From Amborella trichopoda (lineage: Eukaryota; Streptophyta; Magnoliopsida; Amborellales; Amborellaceae), in NCBI RefSeq assembly GCF_000471905.2, contig NW_006498608.1:6914160-6978159 (forward strand): DNA of 64,000 nucleotides, read 5' to 3'. Of this stretch, positions 21,001 to 32,149 are shown one piece after another. A program made the position numbers and the translations under genes. Under the pieces are notes generated by a model, which saw only the letters and a list, made by a program, of their open reading frames with translations, had not been told where the DNA came from and did no database searches. Every line of letters begins with the position of its first letter. Position 1 is the first letter of the stretch.

Positions 21001-24000
21001 AACTCTAAGAACTTTTCGTATATTTATCTCCATGTCCAACTCTGTATAATTTATAGGTTGTCTCTTTCAAAGATTAGGAAAATAGGAATCCTGTCCCATG
21101 TTGTTCCTAAAATTTTCTCTCTTATTTCAAATTGGAATTAATTTTTTTAAAGCAAAGTATATAGATAATTGAATACGGTAAAAAATCTCATCATCATCAT
21201 CCAAGCCTTTATACCAATGATTTGGGATCGGCTAAAAAATTTGATATAAATAAATGTTGTAAATAAGATTCCTTTTAAAGAGTAGATGAAGAATTTTTTA
21301 TCATATGGCATAAATTAATAAAAAAATAAAAGAAATAAATTTGACCAAAATTATGACAAAATAGGATAAAGTAGGATTTCTTTCCTGTCCTATTGTACTA
21401 AACTGACATTCATTGTTTTTAAAACTGAGAATATTAATAATTTGAAGTTTAAATAATTTTATCATAGATTAGATGCTACGAAGGACTTTTCTTAAGAGTA
21501 GTTGAAAAATACGGTTGTTTTTATTATCGCATAAATCAATTAAAAATAAAATGAGAAGTTGTATGTGAGTAAAAAAAAAGAAAGAAGAGTAACAAAAAAA
21601 GAAAAAAGTAAAGTTACCATAAAATTCTCAAATTAGAGGCTCTTGCAGTGCAATGCACGTCCTTGCCGTGGATTATGTACATGTATGTTCATTTTGTATA
21701 TGTATAATGACATTTCCTTGCTGTGGATTAAGTGTGTAAAGGTATGTTCATTATGGGTGTTTTGGATGTATATCATTCTGTTAAATTATAAGGATATCTA
21801 GTTTGTGGCCTGTGCCATTCACGGGTGAAGCTAGAAAGAGGATAGCAGTGAGAAGGAGAGGAAAAGATAGAGAGGTAGTGTGGTGAAATAACTGTCATTT
21901 TACGTACCTACTTTTTTTTCAGTTTGGGATTTGGACATGCATCATTTTTTTCTTTTTAAAGTTTTGACAAATAAAGAATTTAGGCATAGTAGATAGATGT
22001 GCTTTAGGGAAGTGAGAAACTGGAAATACCTTGTCGAAGTCTCACAATATGATTTCTTTGTGCTACAGACTTGTATGCACTTCCATTTTAGAGTAGCATA
22101 GTTGTGATGTACTTGCATTGCTGTATTGAGTTGTTCTTCAGTTCTGGTTTTGAATTTAATGTATACTCTTTTGGAAGAAAGTATCTTCCCATAGTTCCGA
22201 TACATAAATAAACTGCTGTGTCCTATATGGTTGCATGCATAATTGAATTTTTAGTTCTTTTGCTTTTAGTTTTTAAGTGGTCACTGACTCACTACTGGGT
22301 CATCGGTCCATGGTCTAGGCCTTGAATAATTCTGCTGCCCTCTGTATCTAAATGTTGTTATTATCTTGAAAATCACAACATTGAGATAGGAATCTGTCAT
22401 ATGATAATTGTGGTATGTATATATTGAAGTTGCTGATTGCCTAGTGAAGTGGTTGCTAATTAAGGTTTTAGTATTATCGAGACAGACTATCATAATGTCT
22501 TGGTTGAATCTGGTCATTGACAAGCAATTCAGTAGCTGGATGGGTATGTTGTTCTTTTAATATCTATTTTTCAGTCCTGTGCTAACATTTCTTTGCACCC
22601 ATACATCCACTGCCAATCTAGGTCCTTCTTTGGTATTACTTGTTTCATGTGTTAACTGACCCAGTTTTTGAGTGTTCATAACCGTTTTATGTGGGTATAA
22701 TTCTTTTCTGAGCTAAATGGTTCTTACACTTCCGTAATTATTTTGTGCATTTTTCTGTGGATCATTTCTATATGCTAGCGACCTTATTGTTCATGATATG
22801 CATTAGGTAAACTTTCTTTCGTGTTAAATTATAGTCATTTTGAAATTTATTCAATAGGGGTTGTTTTTTCTCTCTTTTTTTAAACTGTTAATAACTTAAC
22901 AATTGTATTAAGACGTGGTCTAAAAGTACAAAAAGTATTGGCATATACGACCTGGGTGCTCTATACAAAAGCACACTAAAAAGCCCACGACAACAAAAAA
23001 GGTTGCTCAAAAAATGCTATACAGCATGATTGTAAACTAAAAAAAAAACTACAAAAAAGGAAACGACTCAAGGGTTAAAGATCAGTGAGATGCTGAGATC
23101 GTTCCCTGCCTGCCATTCTGCATGGCTCCTTCCTTAGTTTGGGTGTCTCCTTCCTTACCTGTGTTTTTATTGTATATCTAGTTGGCTTGCTTTGTCTTCT
23201 TGGAAAATTTGTCTGGAGCATTATGATAATTCCTCTTATGTATTTTTGTAGATCTTGCATGCAGGGAGCAACAATAAAAATGCTTTCAAGCCGCTGATTG
23301 CAGCGGAGTACACTGGTGTGGAAGTCAAACTCGTCGAGTCTTTTGAGATGGGGGTTTCTAATAAGACTCCTGAATTTCTTAAGATGAACCCAATGGGCAA
23401 GGTATGAATTCATGTGATCCCCAAATTATTTTGCGTTCCACTAATGCAGGTTTTCTCTTTGTAGTGGATGAAAATGCTCAATGATTGTGCAGGTTCCCGT
23501 GTTGGAAACACCTAAAGGTCCCATATTCGAGAGCAATGCTATTGCACGTTACGGTGAGTAAATGCATTATAGCTTTCTGTAGATGGAAACATGTTAGAAT
23601 TTGTGTCCTGATGGTGTGTTATAACTGTCTTTCTGCAGTTGCTCGTTTGAAGGGAGATAACATTCTCTATGGCTCTTCACTGTTTGAATATGTAAGGCAC
23701 ACGACAGTTTGTCTTAAATGCCCTGTTTAATGCTCAACTAACTCTGTACATATGTGAGCATGCATACATAGCTGCATCTCTGCCCTTATGCATCATATGT
23801 CATGTGTATTTGTGTGCATGCATTTATGCGTTTTGTGCTGACACGCACCCATAAATGGTGCTATTTTTCTTTTCTGATGGATGCATATAGACAATGCTTT
23901 CGTCACTACTGTTTTGCGTATTACTATGCATTGACTGTGTTGGCAATCAATGGATTTTCCCTCTAGGAGATTGTTCCTACCATTGTATACTCTGTTATAC

Positions 24001-25765
24001 TGTTAAGCTATTTGTTATCTTTTGACATATTACGTTGTATAGGCCCTCATAGAGCAATGGATCGATTTTGCATCTCTTGAGATTGATACTCACACTAGTC
24101 GGTGGTTCTACCCTAGATTGGGTTTCATGGTCTACCTTCCCCTGGTTAGTAAAACTTTCTTGTGATTATTTTGTAGTTTAAATTCTGGTTCTGTGGATAA
24201 TTGCTGTAATTATTGATTCATCTCACCACTCTGTATTTTGTCATATGAAGGTTGAGGAAGCTGCCATTGCTGCTCTTAAGAGGGCTTTGGGTGCTTTAAA
24301 TACTCATCTTGCATTGAATACATATTTGGTTGGGCATTCTGTTACGCTTGCTGATATCGTCATGACTTGCAACTTGTGCATGGGGTTCTGTTGCATAATG
24401 ATCAAGAGTTTCACATCTGAATTCCCTCATGTTGAGAGATACTTTTGGACCATGGTGAACCAACCCAACTTTCGCAAAGTAATAGGTGAGGTCAAGCAGG
24501 CAGAGACTGTGGTTCCTGTTCAATCTGGAAAGAAACCTGCTCAGCCCAAAGAAACAAAGCCAAAGGCCAAAGAGGAGTCCAAAAAAGAGACAAAGAAAGA
24601 GGCTCCCAAACTTAAAGTACAGGAGCCTGCTGATGAGGAAGAAGAGGCACCAAAGCCAAAGCCAAAGAATCCTCTTGATCTGTTGCCTCCTAGCAAAATG
24701 GTGCTGGATGATTGGAAGAGGCTATACTCCAACACCAAGACTAACTTCCGCGAGGTGGCTATTAAAGGTACATCCTGCAGAACCTGATGTGTTTAGAACA
24801 ATGCCTTGGAGTTGGCTCTGGACTATGATGATGGTCCAGAGACCTCCCATCTTGGGGAGTCAGTGGGTGACCTTGGCCTCCAATTTCAGCCCTGCTAAAA
24901 CCCAATTATCTAACTGTCTTTATTTTAAAATTATTAAAAGAAATTTGAGTAGATAACCTACTAGTTTCCTCATTTATGAGAAAGTGCATCATATCTAAAT
25001 GGTGTTGCGCTATAATGATTTTCACACATCATTAATTCACCATCCATCCCAAGCAATAGACACTGGAAATTTAAGTGTAGCTCCTGATGACTGATTTTCT
25101 CCCAAGTGGGGTTAGTTAATTTCCACCATATGTTATTGCGAATGGACAGGGATTTTCCAGTTTGGGTGATGTGTGACTGAATGAATTTTCTAGTTCTCTT
25201 CGTGCATTTAAATAATTGAAGTGATCTTTTATTTTGTCAGTAGGGGATGGACTTCATATACATCTTGCATGCATGTATTTTATGCACGGGTTGAGTGGAC
25301 TGACATGTTGGCTTACTCAAGTTGAGTTATAGAATCTTTTTTATGAGCAATAACTTTTATGCTACTTGTGTTTTGTTTTATGCAGGTTTCTGGGATATGT
25401 ATGACCCCGAGGGCTACTCTCTTTGGTTCTGTGATTATAAGTACAACGACGAAAATACCGTCTCCTATGTCACCCTTAACAAGGTTGCGGGGTTCCTTCA
25501 ACGAATGGATCTTGCCCGCAAGTATGCGTTTGGCAAGGTGCTGATTATTGGGTCTGAACCACCATACAAGCTTAAGGGCGTTTGGCTTTTCCGTGGTCAA
25601 GAAATTCCACAGTTTGTCTTGGACGAGTGCTACGATATGGAGCTATACGAGTGGACAAAGGTTGACATAAATGATGAGACCCAAAAGGAGCGTGTTAATG
25701 CCATGATTGAGGATCAAGAACCCTTCGAGGGAGAAGCACTTTTGGATGCCAAGTGCTTCAAGTGA
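18020..25765 (+). CDS. EF1G: Elongation factor 1B subunit gamma (eEF1B-gamma)
   Basis: Coding exons 18020-18028, 23252-23401, 23493-23553, 23639-23691, 24043-24144, 24251-24767 and 25386-25765 join to 1272 bases and 423 residues with GT-AG introns throughout. The protein is the structural subunit of the eEF1B complex that recharges eEF1A with GTP in the cytosol. Domains: thioredoxin-like GST N-terminal part (about 1-83, with FKPLIAAEYTGVEVKLVESF and PVLETPKGPIFESNAIARY), GST C-terminal helical part (about 90-205, YLVGHSVTLADIVMTCNL), a Lys/Pro/Glu-rich linker (about 210-263), and the conserved C-terminal EF1G domain (265-423, NPLDLLPPSKMVLDDWKRLY to LLDAKCFK). Length is normal for plants. A Cys-Cys pair in MGFCCIMIKSF is unusual to my memory of the family. 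The start is fixed by MALILHAG: three codons, then a 5.2 kb intron. Exons are intact, so the gene is probably active. Confidence 0.97.
18470..18710 (+). repeat. SINE-like element with (GAT)n tail
   Basis: Contains GGGTTGCATTAGGTAGGCAC, CATCTTATCATGAATCC, TTCATGTAGCCGACCCCAAA and ends in GATGATGATGATGATG. Related pieces: the middle part inverted at 47175-47262, the tail inverted at 21190-21240 and a tail at 5565-5625. The ATGTAGCCGACCCCA...GGGATAAGG ending resembles that of several plant SINEs. I could not assign promoter boxes. Confidence 0.55.
19076..19095. other. Assembly gap (20 N)
   Basis: Run of 20 N inside the EF1B-gamma intron, 30 bases before a 142-bp tandem duplication. The true size is unknown. 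Confidence 0.99.
19125..19410. repeat. 142-bp tandem duplication beside the gap
   Basis: TGTGAAATTTGACATATCGG begins at 19125 and at 19267. Both copies run on through GGGGTGCTTCC, AATGCCAGGGTTTGAACC and CATAGTCTGTTATTTC with very few differences. Confidence 0.85.
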
Positions 25766-26310
25766 GGTGTGTTGGCCCATATAGACCTTTGACGAAAAGG
25801 TATGCTATTTAATTTTAGGACATGTCTTTGATTTCTTAGGATTCTCTATTTGAGTTTTGTCATGATATGTACCGAAGCCTAGCTCATAAGACTCCATTCA
25901 CGACTGATTGTCAGCTTCTTGATGATTTTTGGATGCCAAGTGCTTCAAGTGAGGTGTGTTGGGCCTTAGACCTTTGACGAAAGGGTATGCTATTTAATTT
26001 TAGGACATGTCTTTGATTTGTTAGAATTCTCTATTTAAGTTGAGTTTTGTATTAAAGCGAATTCTCTATCTAAGTTGAGTTTTGTATCGAAGCGAATTCT
26101 CTATTTAAGTTGAGTTTTGCATAGAAGCCTACTAGCTCGTAAGACTCCATTCGTGACTCCGATGATTGTCAGCTTCTAGATGATTTAATTTTAGGACATG
26201 TCTTTGATTTAGAATTCTATATTGAAGTTGAGTTTTGTATCGAAGCGTAGCTCATAAGACTCCATTCGTGACTGATGATTGTCAGCTTCTCGATGATTTT
26301 TGTAACTCGG
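25740..26310 (+). repeat. Repeated 3' end of EF1B-gamma (last codons and 3' UTR)
   Basis: The end of the gene (TTGGATGCCAAGTGCTTCAAG, stop, GTGTTGG, GACCTTTGACGAAA, TTTAGGACATGTCTTTGATT, AAGACTCCATTC, ATTGTCAGCTTCT) is followed by a second copy from 25931 that again includes the last codons and stop, and a third partial copy from about 26187 that starts at the TTTAGGACATG word. Within the second copy a unit of about 36-40 bp (GAATTCTCTATTTAAGTTGAG) is itself repeated three times. The extra copies lie 3' of the true stop. Confidence 0.85.
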
Positions 26311-26319
26311 CTGAAGTTT

Positions 26320-27640
26320 TGCTCTTTATCTCTATTATCTCGTCCTTAAAATTGGTTGACTGGTTTTGGGTTTTTGTATCAGTAAGCTGGTTCTTTTACT
26401 CCTGAGAAACAAGAGTTAATATGGTTGTTATCAGTGGCTAATATTGTCTGTGCTCGTGTCCGTTTTATTTACACTCTTTTATTTTATTTTATTTTATTTT
26501 TTGATAGTTTTATTTTATTTTTTGATGATTTTATCTCATTTTTTGTAATTATACACCCTTACTATTGATATTGAAATTATACAACCTTACTATTGATATA
26601 TCTAAGTACGAATACAAGTAATACATGTGTGAAAATATTGTTGGCTGAATCCCTTCTATTTAGTCTCCTGGACACGTACATATTAGAGTTTCTAGATACA
26701 TTGACCCATTTGAATTTCTCTACCTGCATGGTTTGATTGTGTGGGTCAATTTTCAGTGTGAAAGTTGTGGGGACCCTAGTTGTGGGTTGTGTTCAATAAA
26801 GGAATAAGTATATAATAATCATTTATTTTTAATATAAGGAGGTCACATTCATTTTTAGCTGTTGAATTTGAAATTCGGTGGTTATGATTATAGTATTAAT
26901 TAGAAGTTCAATTGAGAATTTTTTAAACACCTTGACATACGCTTAAGCTGCTGTTTTAACATGTGATAGACCTCCCTGTGCCAATGATTGTGCCTAAGAG
27001 TGAACGTGTTTGATCCATGGAATTTTGATTTATCCAATCATCATCATTATTAAAGTTTTTTCCCAACTAACATTATCCAATCAAATTGAAGTAAATATTC
27101 AATAAGGCTTGAAATAAAACTGCTTTATTGAATCAATTGCTTTAGTGAAAATTACTTGGATGTTAGTTTTCTATGCAAAATCCATTAACCGCTAGTGGGA
27201 AAACTGATGTTCGGTGGCTCTACAAAATGCATTAATTACTAGTGGGAAACATTGGTTTGGATGTTGAATATACCTTCTCTTGGAAAGCGGATGAAGCAGT
27301 GGTTTTGCAATGGTTTGCTTGTCCGGATAAATGCAATCATAAAGGTACCTTGTAGAATAAATAGAAGGGTGAAGGCTGGGGCTTCACGAAATTTGGTTAT
27401 GTCAACAACTTAACCCCAATGGAAAAAGTAGCCTGCAAATCGGAGTCCACAGTGGATCGCTGAATATTTAAATGGAGGGTCAAGAAACATGTCACTAGCT
27501 GGTTCAATTATGGATCCATGGATACAATATTTGCAATTTTTGTTCTTTCTTTTAGATCCATAGTTGTTGAAGTGGAGATGATTGAACCAGTCCGGAGCCA
27601 TCGCCTAGTATCCCTGTTCGTCCCTCCAAGGGATGCTTTT
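26320..27640. other. Intergenic, downstream of EF1B-gamma
   Basis: No gene seen. Repeated TTTTATTTTATTTT and TTTTTTGATGATTTTAT near 26470-26550, and a doubled ATTATACA(C/A)CCTTACTATTGAT at 26545-26600. AATAAA at about 26799 could be a distal poly(A) signal, but nothing proves it. Confidence 0.4.
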
Positions 27641-27643
27641 TTT

Positions 27644-28281
27644 TGTTATTTATAGTAGATATTTTGTTCACTTTTTTTTTTTTTCCAAGGGTGTTTTAGA
27701 GTAGGAAAAAGTTTATATAAGGTTGCAACCTTAAAACGTAGAAATACGGATGCACGTCAAAATTCCATCGGAAAAGGTTGTTTTAATGTTGAAACCTCTA
27801 GTTGATCATATCATAAATAAATTTTTTTATTATTTATTGTAGATATTTTGTCCACTTTATTTTTCCAAGATGGGTTGTTTTAGAGTAGGAAAAAGTTTAT
27901 ATAAGGTTGCAACCTTAAAATGTAGAAATATGGATGCACGTCAAAATTCCATCGGAGAAGGTTGTTTTAATGTTGAAACCTCTAGTTGATCTTGACATAT
28001 AGATGTATGAATATTACAAAAGAAAAGATTTTAAGTTCTGGAAATAATGCATCTTACAACACATTATCTAGACCGTCTATTTTCAACATTTTCATATGAT
28101 TAAAGATCTACTTGATTCTATAAAATTTTTGAAGCTTAAAATTTTGTAATTAGATATGAAAATAGATTTTTAGATAATCTTAATAATTTTTTACACCAAA
28201 ATTATATGTAAAAATTTGGAAGTGCACCTTAATTTGATTGTTTAAGGTTGCGACCTTATAAAAACCACACCATGTAGAGTA
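27644..28281. mobile_element. Miniature element, GGAAAAAGTTTATATAAGG family, with duplicated 5' part
   Basis: The complete element is 27888-28272: left end GGAAAAAGTTTATATAAGG with TTGCAACCTTA, right end TTTAAGGTTGCGACCTTATA with AAAACCACACC. Flanks TTTAGAGTA (27879-27887) and TGTAGAGTA (28273-28281) look like a 9-bp target duplication with one change. Upstream, about 183 bp covering the left flank and the first 85 bases of the element (27644-27800) is present a second time in tandem, so the duplication happened after insertion. Confidence 0.75.
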
Positions 28282-28289
28282 TAAAATAT

Positions 28290-30290
28290 ATACTGTAATT
28301 TGGTACTTTCTTATTGGAATCAAGAAAAAGTTGGTACTTTCCGTCTTGGATTTTTTGACCTGTAAAACAGTACTAAGAAAAGTACTAATAAAAAGAGAAT
28401 CTAATGAGTTGTCAAACATCCCTAAGCATCTCATTGTATAAAATATTGGAAATGTTTTTATTTATTTTTAGTATATGGTTTGAAGAAGCTTCATGGACCA
28501 ACTTTGCCAACCAGAGTGTTGGAGAGAGCAACTCGGGCCGGGTGCTCCTCCCAGGCCAGATCAGAGTACTCGGACTAATGTCCGAGAAGCTTTTGCCCGA
28601 GTATGGGCAAGGCATAAAATGTAGAATACTAAAACTTCAAAAAAGAAAAAGAAAAGTAACTTTAAAGTAAAATAAAACAAAACACATCTTAATCACCTTA
28701 ATAAGCCATATTGGAAAAATGAAAAAAATAAGTATTTATGTCTAAAACACTTCCCATCTTTGTCAAAATAATAGAAAACATACAAAACCATATTACTAAG
28801 AGATATTTGGGTACCCAACTAAGGGATATTTGGGCTTGCCAGGGTGACGAGCCTGAGTAATCAAACATTATCTAACCAAATAAGGCGATATTTTGTAAAA
28901 TAGAACAAAATATTGTTTTTGTAAAATATGATCTTTGAGATGGGGCGGCTAATTAGCTTAGGGTTGACTTAGTGAACTTGCAAGGTCGACTTGACCCCGG
29001 GATCTAGGTTTGGATCCTAAGCATGGACGCAATAGGTCAGGTCTGGGTCCAATAGATCTGGTCCTAGATGCCTGGGATTCGGTCTAACCTTAACGATTCA
29101 GGTTTGGGTCATGGGTCAGTTCTCAATCTCACAATTCCTATATCTGAACCATTAAGTGTCTCGGAAATTTTTAGGGTTTAAGATTTTTACCTTCAACCTA
29201 TTTAAATTCTTGTTTTAATAACGGTTAGTGTGTGTTTTAATGGAAGTTTCCGCTTCCAAGGTAATAACAATTCCCACGTTTGTCGCGTGGGAAGTACAAC
29301 AATATTTTGGAAGCTACTGCTTCCAATGGCTTCTAAAACAAGACACTGATTTGAGAAGGCCATGGCTCCTCGCGTCGGTGGGAGAGGCTAGTTTGGCAGC
29401 CACTTCTTCCACCAATCAAACATGTGACTAAGCTTCGATGCATTTCTTGGTTGGATTTTCTCATTTGCGAAGAAAGCCCAAGAGGGTGTCAAATATTGTG
29501 TTAATCAGTCGTGTTTGGCTATGGCTTACAAAGATCTCAAACCTCAGATTCAAAGGTGAGCCAGGTCAATTCTATTGTTATTGCTGACTTTTGAGGTTAT
29601 TAAGCAAAAAAGTTGTAAAGCTCATCACTTCAAGCTTAAGGTTAACCAGCTCACAAAGATTTAAAGAGTTACATCAAGTCAAATTAGCTTTTAAAATGTC
29701 AACTTGGACATAGCCAATGAGGCACGCATGAGAGATTGAAGAGAGAGAGAGAGAGATATTAGGATTTTGCATAAGGTCCGAGGAACTAACCCGGCCTCGA
29801 ATGTGTTTCGCGGTAGAAAAGGGTGAGGTTTATATATAGCGCGTCCACCGTAAGGGGCACGTTTGAGATACAGTTTGTGTTTTGAAACTTTTATTATGGC
29901 TTGAAAATGTGTTTGTGCCGCTGGTTATAGAACTTAAAGCATAAAAACCACTGCATATTGAGTTTTATAAACAATTGAAAATCTTGAAATTAATGGTGTA
30001 GACAACTTCTTATATTTCGAACTTAAAATCTTTTCGTATTTCATATCCCTACATATTGAGGTAGAGTTGATCTACTGGGGGGCTTTTCAATAGGAAAATT
30101 GTTTTTTAATATAATTATTATTTTTCGTTTTTAATTTAATTTAATTTTTTTTTTTTCATATCCATGATTTGCATGTTAAAGACTATGTATTCTCTAAAAA
30201 TTAAGATCAAATTATATTTAAAAAATACGTTTATAGCCAGGCCCGCATTTCTAAGGGCTGGCCACATAGAAAAGGTGTCCTTTTCAATAT
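28290..30290. other. Intergenic, no gene supported
   Basis: Contains part of the 381-925 type repeat around 28680-28800 (AGTATTTATGTCTAAAACAC with CATTACTAAGAG) and a GGTC/GGATCT-rich stretch at about 28990-29120. The 67-residue frame at 29228-29431 has no recognised domain. A (GA)n run lies at about 29741-29756. Confidence 0.4.
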
Positions 30291-30296
30291 CCAAAA

Positions 30297-30654
30297 GGGA
30301 AAAGTTTATATAGAGCTGAGGCTCTAAACAATCAAATTAGATCCTACCTAAAAAACTTCATTAGAAGAGGTTTTTTTGATACCCAAATATCCTGAAATTG
30401 ATCATCTAGACATCAAGATGCAAATGCATTAGAAAAAAATGGATTTCAAGCTTTGAAAATAGTGTACTTCTTTGCGCATTTTTAGACTATTACTTTTCAA
30501 AGTTTATTTTTGCAGCTTTAAAGTTTATAAATAAAAGTAAAAACATATTTTAAGGCTATCAAAATGATTTTTAGTATTGAACCCATATTTCTCAACGCTA
30601 TTTGTAGGGTCTAATTTGATTGTTTGGAGTCTACGTTCTATACAAACCGCACCC
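30297..30654 (+). mobile_element. Mutator-like miniature element, 360-390-bp family, copy 1
   Basis: Starts GGGAAAAGTTTATATAGAGC with TGAGGCTCTAAACAATCAAA and ends AATTTGATTGTTTGGAGTC with ACAAACCGCACCC. Flanks ATATCCAAAA (left) and ATATCAAAA (right) are a 9-bp target duplication with one inserted base. No coding capacity. Confidence 0.85.
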
Positions 30655-30923
30655 ATATCAAAATCACCTTTTATTTGCGGGCTTTTTAAATATAAGGTCG
30701 ACAGCTTGTATGAACTTTTTCATTTTTTAGAACAAAATGCAGGGAAAAGTTTAGAAGTATTTGTGGGAGCTTATGTTATATCACCAAAAGATAAATTAAG
30801 TTGCCCATAATAGCAACCTTTGAAAGAGTCCCATTTCATTGAGCTTATCTTACCATCCAACAAACATGAAGCATGGATGTCAAACTACCCCAAGGCCAAG
30901 AAACCATACGAGGGAGGTCGAAG

Positions 30924-31595
30924 CTAGGCGGAGGGGTCAGTGTATCCGATCCCTCGGCGCGAGGTCGGGAAGAGGTGGAACACAACACTTGACACAATCC
31001 CAGCACCTAATGGTAGGTTCACAATCAGAGCCCGGCTGTTAGACCCAGCATCGGGGAAGAAGCAGTGTTGCACGTTAGAGTCACCAAGAGACAGTGTCAA
31101 GAACACGATCACTGACAAACATGCATGAACCACATCGATCCGTCGCAACCTGTAGACCGATAGCCTCTCGATCACTCTCCCTTGATCCCTCTCGTTGTCA
31201 TTGAACAAGGCCATGCCCTTAAACGTTGCGATGCCATAGTAGACCTTACCGTCTCGTCCCTTAAAACTATCGGTGAAGGAGAACAGGAAACATGACAGCG
31301 AGGAGAGAACCACCAGAGCACCGGTTAAGTACTTGTTCGCAGGATAACACATGCCACGATTGGTGAAAGATGGCGACAGGGCTTGGAAAGTGAGCACGGT
31401 TCCAGTAGGCAAGAGCTTCATGAGGTTCGCGGCACTAGCTAGAGTCTTGTCGACTCGAACATCGGATGCAATCCTTGGTGTATTCCCTTGGCTTGCATGT
31501 GTACAAACCTGGCTGGTTTCCGCACCCTTCGGGCTCGGATGGGTCTCGACAAGGTCGATGTTGGGCTCGGTGACATGAGCCAAGGACTCGGCCAT
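30924..31595 (-). CDS. DMP family membrane protein (DUF679)
   Basis: Intronless gene of 223 residues, the usual DMP architecture. After a variable 45-residue N-terminus comes the DUF679 core: DKTLASAANLMKLLPTGTVL then FQALSPSFTNRGMC (about 49-83), NKYLTGALVVLSSLSCFLFS with FTDSF and GKVYYGIATFKG (87-127), a charged loop (132-150), YRLRRIDVVHACLSVIVFL (148-166), SLGDSNVQHCFFP (169-181) and NLPLGAGIVSSVVFHLFPTS then RRGIGY (193-218). Four membrane segments are visible (about 58-76, 89-106, 153-170, 189-209). DMPs sit in the ER, tonoplast or plasma membrane; members are tied to membrane remodelling in senescence and, for the DMP8/9 group, to gamete fusion. The subgroup cannot be fixed here. Met1 fits the family; no in-frame upstream Met is usable. 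Confidence 0.95.
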   Translation of the reverse strand: MAESLAHVTEPNIDLVETHPSPKGAETSQVCTHASQGNTPRIASDVRVDKTLASAANLMKLLPTGTVLTFQALSPSFTNRGMCYPANKYLTGALVVLSSLSCFLFSFTDSFKGRDGKVYYGIATFKGMALFNDNERDQGRVIERLSVYRLRRIDVVHACLSVIVFLTLSLGDSNVQHCFFPDAGSNSRALIVNLPLGAGIVSSVVFHLFPTSRRGIGYTDPSA

Positions 31596-31626
31596 GGTGG
31601 TTCATGAGGGTTGCATGGGTTTGAGG

Positions 31627-31633
31627 TTTTATA
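31627..31633 (-). promoter_or_regulatory. TATA box of the DMP gene
   Basis: On the gene's strand CCCTATAAAACCTC, only about 32 bases before the start codon at 31595. If it is used, the leader would be just a few bases. Confidence 0.45.
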
Positions 31634-31912
31634 GGGCCTTTCATGGTGGAAGAAAGGAAGTTGGTACTTGGGAAGGGGATTAACTGCGTCATGTACAAAG
31701 ATTCCATTGGTGGGTTTTGCGTGCTTAACGGCCTATAACTTTGTGATCACGTATCCAACGATCATGCTCCTGCAGGAAAAATTTCTATACTTACTCCCTT
31801 GAGTAAAAGAGCAGGTTAGAAGGATTTATTTCATTCTAAATTTTATGGATTTACTTCAGAATCCCCATATTTATCGGAGAAAATAAATTTAGATTTTCAG
31901 TTTTTAAAATAT

Positions 31913-32144
31913 GAGATTGTCTACAAAGAAACCATTTATCTTTTGTACAGAAATATCAAACTACAAGAATATCAAACTTATTCATACTCATTAGATGTCA
32001 TAAAGTCTGTCTTGGGAATTTTTTTTTCCAGAACTTTGTGTCTATTAAATGACACTCTTAAATCTACCCATTTTGAAATTTAGAGGACAAGAATGATTGG
32101 AATCTCATTGTAAAAAAAAAAATGATATCTTTTTAGACAATCCC
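31913..32144. mobile_element. Miniature element, 233-bp family, copy 2
   Basis: Starts GAGATTGTCTACAAAGAAACC and ends with the inverse, CTTTTTAGACAATCCC. Flanks TTAAAATAT and TTAAAATAA are a 9-bp duplication with one change. Same orientation as 1261-1493. Confidence 0.8.
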
Positions 32145-32149
32145 TTAAA

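Larger units (their letters stand above)
18029..23251 (+). other. Giant first coding intron of EF1B-gamma
   Basis: Phase-0 intron of 5223 bases including the 20-N gap; donor CTG/GTGAGT, acceptor TTTTTGTAG/ATC. It holds a SINE-like unit (18470-18710), the gap, a 142-bp tandem duplication (19125-19410), the inverted tail of another SINE-like unit (about 21190-21240) and unidentified AT-rich sequence. No open frame inside matches a known protein. Confidence 0.85.

Noticed and set aside
22880-23060. LINE 3' end in the EF1B-gamma intron
   Set aside because: An A-rich, oddly composed block, but no reverse transcriptase sequence, tail or target duplication could be shown.
24486-24956. 156-residue frame overlapping EF1B-gamma exon 6
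   Set aside because: Shadow of the Lys/Glu-rich linker in another frame.
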